Below, one piece after another: positions 46,279 through 54,958 of a stretch of 64,000 nt of DNA (the stretch's first letter is position 1; each line of letters starts with the position of its first letter). The notes beneath the pieces are model-generated. The model ran no database searches. It saw nothing but the letters and a program-made list of their open reading frames with translations, and was not told the origin of the DNA. Source of the stretch: PALSA-660 sp963726435 (GTDB lineage Bacteria; Actinomycetota; Coriobacteriia; Anaerosomatales; PALSA-660); the NCBI GenBank assembly GCA_963726435.1, contig CAVSCJ010000006.1, positions 558,001 to 622,000 of the forward strand, in the 5' to 3' direction. A program made the translations under genes and the position numbers.

Positions 46279-47886
46279 CTACCTCGCGTACATGTAGTCC
46301 GACGGGCCGTACGTCGCGAGGTGGCGAGAGTCGGACGGCGTGTATGGCCTCATCCTCCATCGCCCGCGGTGCTGCAACTGCACGGATGCGGCGTAGTACG
46401 AGCCGTTGCTCCCGAGCTTCGCTGCGACCGTCTTGTGCAGCACCCAGTGCCCGCTGAGCCGCCGGTACAGTCTGATGTAGACCACGCGGCTACTGCGTGC
46501 TGTGTGCTTCGGCAGGACGGTGCCCGAGACCTTGAATGTGGTCCACCGGTTGTAGGACGAGTGGAGGTTGCCGATCGTGAGCCTCGTGTGTGACTTGGCG
46601 ACGGAAACGGGAGGGGCCGCGGCCGCCGCGTGCTTGAACGCGCCGGTCGGCACGGTGGCGTGGCACGTCGTGCACACGCGCAGCGTCCCCGCGCTACCCT
46701 GCAGGTCGATGAACTTGATCGCATCGCTCGCCTCGCGGCTCACGGCGATCGCGTGGGGGCTGTCGTGGCACGTGGCGCAGTACAGGCCACCGTGGCCCTT
46801 GGAGTTGCGGTAGAGCGGCTGATCCGTGGCATACGCCGCGCCATGACACGTGGGGTTCGAGCACTTCGGCTCGCTCACCCAGGGAGTCGGGTTCTTCGCG
46901 ACTTCGACGATGTTCCCGTGGCAGTCGACGCAACCGATGCCGTAGCGCTGCGACATCACACATCGCAGGCATTGCGTGTCCATTCCCGGATGGCAGTTGT
47001 AGCAGCCGTCATTGTTCGGGGTTATGTCCGGGGCGTTCGTCGGGTTGTGGTGACGGTGCATCGCGTTCGACAGGCTCGAGATGCCCGGAAGACCCGCCGC
47101 TCCCAGAGCGGCGTCCGCGTGACACTCGGCGCACAATACCGGCTTGCGCCCGAGCAGCGCGCCCTTGTGCCCGGCGGGATACTTGGATCGGCTGAGGTAG
47201 TCGTGCAGCGCGAGGATGTTCGCCTGGAAGTCACCGGTCGGGGTGATCGGATAGCGCGTCGTCGCATCCCCGGTGTCCGCGTGGCACATCACGCAGTTCA
47301 TCTCGGAGGATATCGGGGCCACGACGGTCGCCGATGTGAGGACCGCGCCGGACACTGCGTCGCGAACCGTGATGATCGCGGTCTGGTACGGCTGGCGCGT
47401 CTGCGTGTCAGCATCGGAGTACTCCGTGAGCGGGATGCCGACAGCCGTGAAGTGATCGCCGGCCGGATCCAGCGTGCCGGTGAGCCCCTTGCCGCGCAGC
47501 CCCACGTTGGCGGGCAGAGGCGTCGGAAGTCCGAACAGCTGCGTCGCGTAGTCCCAGAAGTCGGTCTTCCCGGCGGAGTACGTGTTCCCGGGGAACGCAT
47601 AACTCACCACGACACCCGTCGTCACGATGCTGGGAGGATCGTCGACCCGGACCACCTGCGCCCATAGCGTGTTGTACGGCGGCAGCACCATCATGTCCGC
47701 AAAGCTGCCGTTGTAGCAGTGCATGCCGAGGTCGTTCCATGCCAGCACCTGATAGCGAGCGCCCGCCGTCGGAGTAGTCTCCCCGGCCGAAGCCGACGCT
47801 GCGATGCCCGGCATGGCCGTCAGACCGAACGCGAACGTGATCGCCAGCAGAGCGCGCGCGGCAGCACAGAACACGAAGCGCCTCAT
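46279..47886 (-). CDS. Secreted multihaem c-type cytochrome
   Basis: The 535 residues begin with a Sec signal (ALLAITFAFGLTAMPGIAAS). There are six CxxCH haem sites (CVMCH, CAECH, CYNCH, CVDCH, CATCH, CTTCH) and one CX4CH site (CSNPTCH). The N-terminal 190 residues include WNDLGMHCYNGSF, a segment I associate with cytochromes of metal-reducing bacteria. The last 110 residues form a beta domain shared with the secreted protein at 41690-42382 (FKVSGTVLP, WVLHKT, RGRWRMRPYTPSDSRH). It probably carries electrons outside the membrane, for metals, minerals or partner cells. The gene lies alone between a tRNA-Leu and a displaced tRNA 3' end. The frame is intact. Confidence 0.87.
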   Translation of the reverse strand: MRRFVFCAAARALLAITFAFGLTAMPGIAASASAGETTPTAGARYQVLAWNDLGMHCYNGSFADMMVLPPYNTLWAQVVRVDDPPSIVTTGVVVSYAFPGNTYSAGKTDFWDYATQLFGLPTPLPANVGLRGKGLTGTLDPAGDHFTAVGIPLTEYSDADTQTRQPYQTAIITVRDAVSGAVLTSATVVAPISSEMNCVMCHADTGDATTRYPITPTGDFQANILALHDYLSRSKYPAGHKGALLGRKPVLCAECHADAALGAAGLPGISSLSNAMHRHHNPTNAPDITPNNDGCYNCHPGMDTQCLRCVMSQRYGIGCVDCHGNIVEVAKNPTPWVSEPKCSNPTCHGAAYATDQPLYRNSKGHGGLYCATCHDSPHAIAVSREASDAIKFIDLQGSAGTLRVCTTCHATVPTGAFKHAAAAAPPVSVAKSHTRLTIGNLHSSYNRWTTFKVSGTVLPKHTARSSRVVYIRLYRRLSGHWVLHKTVAAKLGSNGSYYAASVQLQHRGRWRMRPYTPSDSRHLATYGPSDYMYAR

Positions 47887-47986
47887 GGTCGTTCCTCCTC
47901 GATGCGTCGAGAACCCTCAGGGAGGCTCTACCCCCGAGGAGGTCCGTTCATTCGCGAACGAGAGGAGTCGGGGCGCCGGAACGAAA

Positions 47987-48014
47987 GCGACTCCCCTCTT
48001 TCGAGGAGAGCCGC
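47987..48014 (-). terminator. Hairpin terminator after tRNA-Leu
   Basis: An imperfect 12-base stem (GCGGCTCTCCTC with GAGGGGAGTCGC, two mismatches) around a short loop, followed by TTTC on the minus strand. It lies 11 bases past the tRNA 3' end and resembles the hairpin after the displaced tRNA copy. Confidence 0.6.
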
Positions 48015-48025
48015 TGTTCAGTTCT

Positions 48026-48111
48026 TGGTGTCCGAGGGGGGACTTGAACCCCCATGAGGTTGCCCTCACTAGGCCCTCAACCTAGCGCGTCTGCCATTCC
48101 GCCACTCGGAC
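48026..48111 (-). tRNA. tRNA-Leu (anticodon GAG)
   Basis: The gene is 86 bases including an encoded CCA. The acceptor ends GTCCGAG and CTCGGAC pair. The anticodon stem CTAGG/CCTAG holds the loop TTGAGGG (anticodon GAG, reading CUC/CUU). A long variable arm (TGAGGGCAACCTCA) marks a class II tRNA, and the T-loop is GGTTCAAGTCC. Its 3' half is repeated at 46196-46242. Confidence 0.95.
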
Positions 48112-48247
48112 GTGCCCGCCACCCTTGGGAGGCGCGGATTCGGAGTATAGCAACCGTTCTGCGGCCCGCCAACCCCGCACGTCGGACCTCTCGAGGAGAC
48201 CCTTCGCGCTCACGCGCGCATGCGGACGCGCTCGCGAGCCGCCCGGC

Positions 48248-49268
48248 TCAGCCGGTCGCGCAGCCGCCCTCGGGCACCGGGCAGTCGGCCGCGAAGTGGC
48301 AGGCCGCCCAGTGGTCCGGCTGCACCTCGCGAAGCTCGGGATCCGCCTCCGAGCAGATCGGGAACTGGGCGATCGGGCAGCGGGTGTGGAACCGGCATCC
48401 GCTCGGGGGGTTCACTGGGCTGGGTACGTCTCCCTGCAGCACGATCCGCTTGCGGGAGCGCTGGACCACCGGGTCCGGGACGGGGACCGCCGAGAGCAGC
48501 GACTGGGTGTACGGGTGGTTCGGGTGCTCGTAGAGCCGACCGACCGACGCCAGCTCGACGATCTTGCCGAGGTACATGACCGCCACTCGATCGGAGATGT
48601 GGCGCACGACGCCAAGGTCGTGCGCGATGAAGAGGTACGTGAGGTTGAACTCGTCCTGCAGGTCCTCGAGAAGGTTGATGATCTGGGCCTGGATCGATAC
48701 GTCGAGCGCGGACACGGGCTCGTCGCAGACGACGAGTCGCGGCTTCGTGGCCAGAGCCCGGGCGAACCCGATGCGCTGGCGCTGCCCGCCGGAGAACTCG
48801 TGCGGGTAGCGGTCGACGTGCTCCGGGTTCAGTCCAACCGTCTCGAGCAGGTACTTGACGCGGTCCTTCTGCTCTTCGACCGACCCGATACCGTGGATGA
48901 GAAGCGGTTCGCGGATGATGTTGCCGATCGTCATGCGGGGATTCAGCGACGCGTACGGGTCCTGGAACACGATCTGAAGGTCGCGCCGCATAGCGCGCAA
49001 CTGGTCACCGGGCACGTGCATGAGGTCGCGCCCCTCGAACTCGACCGTCCCGCTGGTGGGGTTGATGAGGCGCAACACGAACCGCGCGGTCGTCGACTTG
49101 CCGCAGCCGCTCTCCCCCACGAGTCCGAGAGTCTCGCCCTCGTTCACGGAGAAGCTGATGCCGTCGACCGCCTTGACGGAGGCCACCTGACGCCTGAAGC
49201 ACGCCCCCGCGGACCGGGAAGTGCTTCACCAGGTCCTGGACGCGGAGGATCTCGCCCACGCTACTCAC
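48248..49268 (-). CDS. oppF: Peptide ABC transporter ATPase, OppF/DppF type (one frameshift)
   Basis: About 340 codons plus one base. From GTG 49268 the start is ILRVQDLVKHFPVRGG; after one extra base near 49196 it continues VASVKAVDGISFSVNEGETL. Walker A is GLVGESGCGKSTT, the signature FSGGQRQRIGFARAL and Walker B LVVCDEPVSALD. The C-terminal oligopeptide-type extension has four Cys-rich positions (CRFHTRCPIAQFPIC) that in related proteins bind an iron-sulfur cluster. It powers peptide uptake together with OppD. Its GTG overlaps the oppD stop (GTGA), and it is the last gene of the operon. Confidence 0.87.
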
Positions 49269-50386
49269 CCCCCGGCTCTGAATCGGCCGCGCTCCGCGTC
49301 AGCTCGATGCGCGGCGGCTTCGGCCAGCTCGGCCTCGAGGGCGTGCGCGTCGTGCTCCTTGAGCACCTCGGCGAAGTGGCATGCCGACCAGTGGTCCGGC
49401 GCCACCTCGCGCAGCTCGGGGTACTCGGTGAAGCAGCGCTCCTGGCGGAAGCGGCATCTCGGGTGGAAGTGGCACCCGGTCGGAAGGTGGATCAGCGATG
49501 GCGGCACGCCCGGGATCGGCAGGAGGCGCTCTGCGTGCCGATCCGCATCCAGCCTGGGCAGCGAGCGCAGCAGCCCCCACGTGTACGGGTGCATCGAGTT
49601 GGCGAACAGCTCGTCGATCTCCGCGTACTCGACCTTGCGCCCGCCGTACATGACCAGAACGCGATCGGCCATCTCGGCGACGACGCCGAGGTCGTGCGTG
49701 ATCAGGATCACGGAGACGCCCAGGTCGTCCTGCAAGTCGCGCATGAGCGTCAGGATCTGCGCTTGGATGGTCACGTCGAGCGCGGTCGTCGGCTCGTCTG
49801 CGATCAGTATCTTCTGGCAGCAGGACAGCGCCATGGCTATCATCGCCCTTTGGCGCATCCCGCCCGAGAGCTGGTGCGGGTAGTCGTCCACGCGCTGGGC
49901 CGGCTCCGGGATCCCCACGCGCTCCAACAGCCTGATGGCCTCGGCGCGCGCCTCCGCGTGGTTCATGTCCTGGTGCAGCCGGATGGCCTCGACCAGTTGG
50001 TTCCCGATGGTGAAGACGGGATTGAGAGCGGTCAGCGGGTCCTGGAAGACCATCGCGATCTCGGCGCCGCGGATCTTCTCGATCTGACCCTTCGATACGC
50101 CCACCAGCTCGCGACCCTCGAAGTCGATGCTGCCCCCGACGATCTTCGCTGTCTTGGGAAGCAGCGACAGGATCGACAGTGCGGTCACGGTCTTGCCCGA
50201 GCCCGATTCGCCGACGATCGCGAGCGTCTCGCCGCGCCTGAGCTCGAAGGACACGCCATCGACGGCCCGGACGGTGCCCTCGTCCGTGTCGAAGTACGTC
50301 TTGAGGTCGCGCACGGTGAGGATGTTCTCCCCATCGCGCGAGCCTGCGGCGCATGCGGCGCCGTCTGTGATCCGCGTGTCGCTCAC
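49265..50386 (-). CDS. oppD: Peptide ABC transporter ATPase, OppD/DppD type
   Basis: The 373 residues have Walker A AIVGESGSGKTVTA, Q loop MVFQDPLTALNP, signature LSGGMRQRAMIAMAL and Walker B ILIADEPTTALD. The oligo/dipeptide C-terminal extension includes HFHPRCRFRQERCFTEYP. With OppF it forms the ATP-driven motor of the importer. The start codon follows the oppC stop at 50390 by 3 bases and the end overlaps oppF. No indel was found. Confidence 0.92.
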   Translation of the reverse strand: MSDTRITDGAACAAGSRDGENILTVRDLKTYFDTDEGTVRAVDGVSFELRRGETLAIVGESGSGKTVTALSILSLLPKTAKIVGGSIDFEGRELVGVSKGQIEKIRGAEIAMVFQDPLTALNPVFTIGNQLVEAIRLHQDMNHAEARAEAIRLLERVGIPEPAQRVDDYPHQLSGGMRQRAMIAMALSCCQKILIADEPTTALDVTIQAQILTLMRDLQDDLGVSVILITHDLGVVAEMADRVLVMYGGRKVEYAEIDELFANSMHPYTWGLLRSLPRLDADRHAERLLPIPGVPPSLIHLPTGCHFHPRCRFRQERCFTEYPELREVAPDHWSACHFAEVLKEHDAHALEAELAEAAAHRADAERGRFRAGG

Positions 50387-50389
50387 CGG

Positions 50390-51403
50390 CTACTCCCTCA
50401 CCCTCACCTGGGTGGGGTCGAGCGCGTCGCGCAGACCGTCGCCGAGGAAGTTGACGGAGAGCACGGTGAGCACGATCGCGATCCCCGGGGCCCACATCAG
50501 CCACGGATAGACAACCATGGTGGAGCGGGCGTTGCTGAGCATGTTGCCCCAGCTGGGCGTCGGAGGCTGGATGCCGAAGCCCAGGAAGGAGAGGACCGAC
50601 TCGACGATGATCGCGGCCCCGACGACCAAGGTCGTGTTCACGACGATCGGGGCTATCGAGTTCGGCAGCAGATGGCGCGTGATGATCCGCCAGTCCGATG
50701 CCCCCATGGCGTGCGCGGCCTCCACGAACTCCTTCTCACGCAGGGCCAGGAACGACCCGCGGACGAGTCGCGCCACCGCCATCCACTCGAGCAGACCGAG
50801 TATCAGCGGGATCACCCACAGGCTGTCCCAGCCCAAGTCGCTGAACACCAGCCCCGCCACCATCAGTAGCGGCAGAAGAGGCAACGCGAGCACCATATCG
50901 GTGAAGCGCATGAGCACGTTGTCGACGCGCCCGCCGTAGTAGCCGGCCACCATCCCGACCAGGGTGCCTATCGCGGCCGACAGAACGGCCACGACGATCC
51001 CCACCATCAGCGATATGCGGCCCCCCTGCATCAACCGCGTCAGCTCGTCACGGCCGAGCTCGTCCGTGCCGAGCAAGTGCTGTATCGAGGGCGGCTTGGC
51101 GCCGGTGTACTCGATCTGGTCGTATTTGTAGGGAGAGAGCATCGGGCCAACGATCGCTATCCCGAAGAGGAGGACGAGCACCACGAGGGACACGACGGCA
51201 AGGCGATGCCGCCTGAATCGCCGCCTGAACATCTCCCACTGCGTGCGGCCAGCGACGTAGACGAGGTCGCCGCCCGGCTCGCTCGGCCCCCGGTCGATGC
51301 CTTCCAGTGGCACGGTCGTCCCGTTCCGCATCCCCTCGGTCAAGAAGGGCGCTTCCTGAGTCGCCTGGTCCAAAGGCTTTGGCTTGTTGCGGTCGGCGGG
51401 CAT
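50390..51403 (-). CDS. oppC: Peptide ABC transporter permease, OppC/DppC type
   Basis: About 337 residues from ATG 51403, which has AGGAG five bases upstream; GTG at 51409 is too close to that site. A long polar N-terminal tail (about 70 residues) precedes the first helix (VVSLVVLVLLFGIAIV). Five more helices follow, with the EAA loop EAAHAMGASDWRIITRHLLPN that contacts the ATPases. It forms the channel with OppB. The oppB stop overlaps the region just upstream of the start, so the two permeases are made together. Confidence 0.92.
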   Translation of the reverse strand: MPADRNKPKPLDQATQEAPFLTEGMRNGTTVPLEGIDRGPSEPGGDLVYVAGRTQWEMFRRRFRRHRLAVVSLVVLVLLFGIAIVGPMLSPYKYDQIEYTGAKPPSIQHLLGTDELGRDELTRLMQGGRISLMVGIVVAVLSAAIGTLVGMVAGYYGGRVDNVLMRFTDMVLALPLLPLLMVAGLVFSDLGWDSLWVIPLILGLLEWMAVARLVRGSFLALREKEFVEAAHAMGASDWRIITRHLLPNSIAPIVVNTTLVVGAAIIVESVLSFLGFGIQPPTPSWGNMLSNARSTMVVYPWLMWAPGIAIVLTVLSVNFLGDGLRDALDPTQVRVRE

Positions 51404-51405
51404 CG

Positions 51406-52425
51406 TCACTCCTGGCGGATCCGCGGGTCGAGGAACCCATAGATGATGTCGGCAAACAGGTTGAAGACCACTAGGATGATCGAGGTGAAGATCACGGTGC
51501 CCATCACCATCGGGAAGTCGCGGCTCTCGAGAGCCTGCACGAAGAGGCGCCCCATGCCCGGCCAAGCGAAGATGGTCTCTGTGACGACCGCGCCGCCGAG
51601 CAGGTAGGCGAGGTCGATGGCGATCACCGTGACCACGGGGATCAAGGCGTTCTTGAGAGCGTGCTTGCCGATGACGCGCCACTCGGGCAGGCCCTTGGCC
51701 CGCGCCGTGCGCAGGTAGTCTTGGTTGAGCACGTCGAGCATCGCCGAGCGCTGGTAGCGGCTCCAGCCGGCGATGGTGGCCAGCGAGAGCGTCATGACCG
51801 GCAGCGCGAGGTGCTGCAGACGGTTGATCCAGTCACCTTCGAGTCCCGTCGTGTACATGCTCGCGGTGAAGAAGAGCGGCTGGCGAAGACCCAGGGCCTG
51901 CATGAGGTAGAAGCCGAGTACCAGCTGCAAGATGAGCCCGAACCAGAACACGGGCATCGATAACCCGAAGAAGGACACCGCGGTCACCGCGTAGTCGAGT
52001 CTCGAATACTGTCGGAGCGCCGAGTAGATCCCGAGTGGTATCGCGATGATCACGCACACGAGCACAGTGAAGGCCATCAACACCAGCGTGTTCTGGAAAC
52101 GCTCCCAGATGATCGGCATGACCGGCGCCCGGAACGAGAAGCTGTTGGCCCACTCGCCCGAGCCGCGGACGTTGTCGCGGATCCAGTAGAAGAACTGGAC
52201 GGCCTTGGGCTGGTCGAGGCCCATGCGGTGCTCTATGCGCGCGATGTCCGCGCGAGAGATGCGCGGATTCTCCCTGAGGTTCGCCAGAGGGTCGCCCGAG
52301 ATCGAGACAAGCCCGAACACGATCACGGAGACGAGCGCCACCACGCCGACGCTGTAGCCCAAGCGCCGCACGATGAACGGGAAGAGCTCCCGCAGGTGCG
52401 TGAAGAACGATCTGATCAGCTTCAA
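51406..52425 (-). CDS. oppB: Peptide ABC transporter permease, OppB/DppB type
   Basis: The 339 residues have about six helices. The N-terminal helix (YSVGVVALVSVIVFGLVSIS) is followed by the large external loop typical of OppB (LRENPRISRADIARIEHRMG). The EAA motif is RTARAKGLPEWRVIGKHALK. It is the partner permease of OppC. It lies 177 bases after the binding-protein gene, and a strong hairpin in that gap probably reduces permease expression relative to the binding protein. Confidence 0.92.
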   Translation of the reverse strand: MKLIRSFFTHLRELFPFIVRRLGYSVGVVALVSVIVFGLVSISGDPLANLRENPRISRADIARIEHRMGLDQPKAVQFFYWIRDNVRGSGEWANSFSFRAPVMPIIWERFQNTLVLMAFTVLVCVIIAIPLGIYSALRQYSRLDYAVTAVSFFGLSMPVFWFGLILQLVLGFYLMQALGLRQPLFFTASMYTTGLEGDWINRLQHLALPVMTLSLATIAGWSRYQRSAMLDVLNQDYLRTARAKGLPEWRVIGKHALKNALIPVVTVIAIDLAYLLGGAVVTETIFAWPGMGRLFVQALESRDFPMVMGTVIFTSIILVVFNLFADIIYGFLDPRIRQE

Positions 52426-52515
52426 GTGTTGCTACTGCCTTCCAGAATGCCAGCCTGGAACGCCAACTGCGAGTCTGGCTGCGAAAACGCGGCCAGTCTA
52501 GCATAGAAAGCGTGC

Positions 52516-52551
52516 GGGGCGGCCGCTCTCTTATGCGAGAACGGCCGCCCC
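52516..52551 (-). terminator. Intercistronic hairpin between oppA and oppB
   Basis: A 10-base perfect stem, GGGGCGGCCG with its complement, encloses a 16-base loop that itself contains a CTCTC/GAGAA pairing. It lies between the binding-protein gene and the permeases. Such elements commonly stop most transcripts or protect the upstream message, leaving excess binding protein. Confidence 0.75.
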
Positions 52552-52602
52552 CTATGCGTACGAGATCACTCCGCCGCGCAGGTGGCGCGGCTTCGGATCC
52601 CG

Positions 52603-54291
52603 CTACGGAGTCGAGGTCGCCGGAGCGGCTGCACCGCTGCCGGAGCCTGCCTCCATCCACCACTCGCCGAGGTTGAAGAACGGACCCTCGAGGGTGGCGT
52701 TGTTCTTGGCGTCGTGGACGTAGTCCTTGACGGCCAGGATGGACAGACGCTGATACATCGGGATCAACGGCAGGTCCTTCGCCATCTGCGCCGAGATCTG
52801 CTTCGAGAGCGATGCGCGCAGGGCCGGATCGAGGGCGTTGTCGGCCTCGTTGATCCACTTGGTCACGTCGGCGTTCTTATAGCGATAGTAGTTCTGGCCC
52901 TTCGGCGGCAGCTGCTCGGACGAGAAGAGCGTCTTCACGCTCGGGTCCGGAGAAGCGACCCACGCCCACTCGCCGACCTGGAAGTTGCCGTTGGGAGTGG
53001 AGGTGCCGAAGAACACGGCCGCGTCCTCGAAGCTCAGCTTGACGTCGATGCCGACCGCCTTCAGCTGGGACTGGAGGATCTGGAACATCTTCTCGCGTCC
53101 GGTGTTGCCCGCCGTGGTCTTGAAGCTCAGCGTCAGCTTCTTGCCGCCCTTGGCGAAGAAGCCGTCCGAGCCCTTCACGTAGCCAGCGCTAGTCAGCAGC
53201 GACTCGGCCTTCGCGGCGTCAGGACGGTAGATGGACCAAGGCGCGGAGAAGTACGACGGCTGCTCGGGGACGAAGATGTCGTCGAGCGGCTTGACCTGAC
53301 CGAGCATGACCTGATCGACGATCTTCTGGCGGTCGATCGTGTAGGCGATCGCCTCGCGCACCTTCAGGTCCGAGACGTCCGGCTTGGTCACGTTGAACGC
53401 GATGTGCTCCCACACGGTGCCGGGATCCGCATACACGTTCTTGGTCGTGGTCTTGAGCTGGTCGATCAGCGAGGGGTCGGGCGACGGGTTGACGGCGTCG
53501 ACCTCTCCGGTCTTCATCTGTGCGATCTCGGTGTTGACGTCCGGGATCCACTTGAATACGACGCCGTCGAGCCAAGCGGGCGTTCCCCAGAACTTGTCGT
53601 TGCGGACCAGGGAGATGTGGTCGCCCTTCTTCCACTCCTTGAACATGAACGGGCCGCTCGCGACGGGGATCGACTCGTTCATCGCGGTCGCGAAGTCCTT
53701 GCCCTCGAGGGCATGCTTCGGCAGGACCATGTACGAGGACGAGAACATCTCACGATAGGGAGCGTAGGTCTGCTTGAAGGTGAGCTTGATCGTCTGCGGG
53801 TCGAGGACCTCGGCCTTCGTGATCTCCTCGTATCCGGACTTGCTCAGGATCGGCAGCTTCGGGTTCATGATCGTGTCGAGAGTGAACTTCACGTCGTCCG
53901 CAGTGACGGGCACGCCGTCGCTCCAGACAGCCTTCGGGTTGATCTTCCAAGTGACCGTGAACGGGTTCTCGGTGACTAGGCCGTTGCTGAGCTCCGGGAT
54001 CGACTCAGCGAGCATCGGCTTGTAGCTGAAGTCCGGCTGTATCTGGACGAGACCGAGAAGGACTTGGGACTGCACGTCCTTGGTCGCCATCATGTCCCCA
54101 CCCGTGACGAACGAGTTGAGGATGGCCGGCTCCTGCTCGTAACCGATGGTCAGAGTGCCACCCTTTACCGGCGCCGTGCCGGTCGTTGTGCCGGTGCCCG
54201 GCGTCGTGGTCGTCGCACACCCCGCCAGCATTCCCAGCGCGAGTGTGAGGACCGCCACGACGGCGATCACCTTGCGGTAGCGGTGGATCAT
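52603..54291 (-). CDS. oppA: Peptide ABC transporter substrate-binding lipoprotein (SBP_bac_5)
   Basis: About 562 residues from ATG 54291 (MIHRYRKVIAVVAVLTLALG); the longer frame to 54315 adds eight unlikely residues. The lipobox LGMLAGC ends the signal and is followed by a Thr/Gly linker. The mature protein shows the family pattern: GGTLTIGYEQEPAILNSFV, KAVWSDGVPVTADDVKFTL and VREAIAYTIDRQKIVD. It captures peptides, or nickel or other small solutes in some members, outside the membrane and delivers them to OppBC. The expected source of amino acids for the ornithine pathway makes peptide uptake plausible. It heads the opp operon. Confidence 0.9.
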   Translation of the reverse strand: MIHRYRKVIAVVAVLTLALGMLAGCATTTTPGTGTTTGTAPVKGGTLTIGYEQEPAILNSFVTGGDMMATKDVQSQVLLGLVQIQPDFSYKPMLAESIPELSNGLVTENPFTVTWKINPKAVWSDGVPVTADDVKFTLDTIMNPKLPILSKSGYEEITKAEVLDPQTIKLTFKQTYAPYREMFSSSYMVLPKHALEGKDFATAMNESIPVASGPFMFKEWKKGDHISLVRNDKFWGTPAWLDGVVFKWIPDVNTEIAQMKTGEVDAVNPSPDPSLIDQLKTTTKNVYADPGTVWEHIAFNVTKPDVSDLKVREAIAYTIDRQKIVDQVMLGQVKPLDDIFVPEQPSYFSAPWSIYRPDAAKAESLLTSAGYVKGSDGFFAKGGKKLTLSFKTTAGNTGREKMFQILQSQLKAVGIDVKLSFEDAAVFFGTSTPNGNFQVGEWAWVASPDPSVKTLFSSEQLPPKGQNYYRYKNADVTKWINEADNALDPALRASLSKQISAQMAKDLPLIPMYQRLSILAVKDYVHDAKNNATLEGPFFNLGEWWMEAGSGSGAAAPATSTP

Positions 54292-54615
54292 TGTACGAAT
54301 GCCCCCTTCCTGCATTTGACAGCAGTACGGATCGATCTGTTGCTGACTGACTCCCTACGCTAGAGTTCGCGCTTCATCCCTCCCCGGCGAAGACCGGGAC
54401 CGGGCCCCGCGGACGCGAGAGGAGCCGGCCCACCGACTTGCTCAGAGCACTTGACCTGTATGAGTGTCTACCCATCGCCCTTAGGGGCGCAAGTTCGACG
54501 CCAAGCAGCGACGAGCATCGGCCGGATGGACTTGCCAGAAACCAAGGTTGGAGCAGGTGGCGCCGGTTGACGCGACCACGCGACCGCATACCGCCCCAGC
54601 TCGATATGCATCCTG
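54292..54615. other. Intergenic region with no recognised gene
   Basis: This 324-base stretch lies between secG (ending at 54616) and oppA. It should hold the oppA promoter and a secG terminator. I looked for tRNA, SRP RNA, tmRNA and riboswitch signatures on both strands and found none. Two short hairpins are visible: CCGGCGAAGACCGG at about 54384-54397, and GCCCTTAGGGGC at about 54478-54489. No coding frame with a ribosome-binding site stands out. Confidence 0.5.
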
Positions 54616-54855
54616 CTAGACCGGGCGATACCACATCATGAGGATCAGAGAGGTGAGCGCCCAGCCGATCGCGATGCCGATCGTGATGCGATCCAGGTTC
54701 TTCTCGATGATGCTCGTGCCGCCGGCGGCGGACGACATTCCGCCGAACATCGACGACAGCCCGGTGCCCTTACCGGAGTGCAGCAGGACGAAGACGACGA
54801 GCCCGATGGCCAGCAGTGCGTGCACTGCGACGACGACGTAGATGAGCGCGTTCAC
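54616..54855 (-). CDS. secG: Preprotein translocase subunit SecG
   Basis: The 79 residues have two membrane helices (about 5-25 and 53-72). Between them is the conserved loop LLHSGKGTGLSSMFGG, followed by SAAGGTSIIEKNLDR. SecG joins SecYE and promotes protein translocation. Its place after gpmI at the end of the gap-pgk-tpiA run is common in Gram-positive genomes. There are 103 bases between gpmI and secG, with a small GC hairpin near 54885-54900, so it may have its own promoter. Confidence 0.93.
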   Translation of the reverse strand: MNALIYVVVAVHALLAIGLVVFVLLHSGKGTGLSSMFGGMSSAAGGTSIIEKNLDRITIGIAIGWALTSLILMMWYRPV

Positions 54856-54958
54856 GCGTACTCCCTTGATATCGAGATCCGTCCGCGCCGTCGGGCGCGC
54901 GACTGAGCGAGTATAGCCGCATGCCCCTTCGGACTCAACCGCGGCCCGCGCGTCGGGC

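Noticed and set aside
54292..54615. A structured RNA gene upstream of oppA
   Set aside because: Only short hairpins are visible; no tRNA, SRP RNA, tmRNA or riboswitch core was found.
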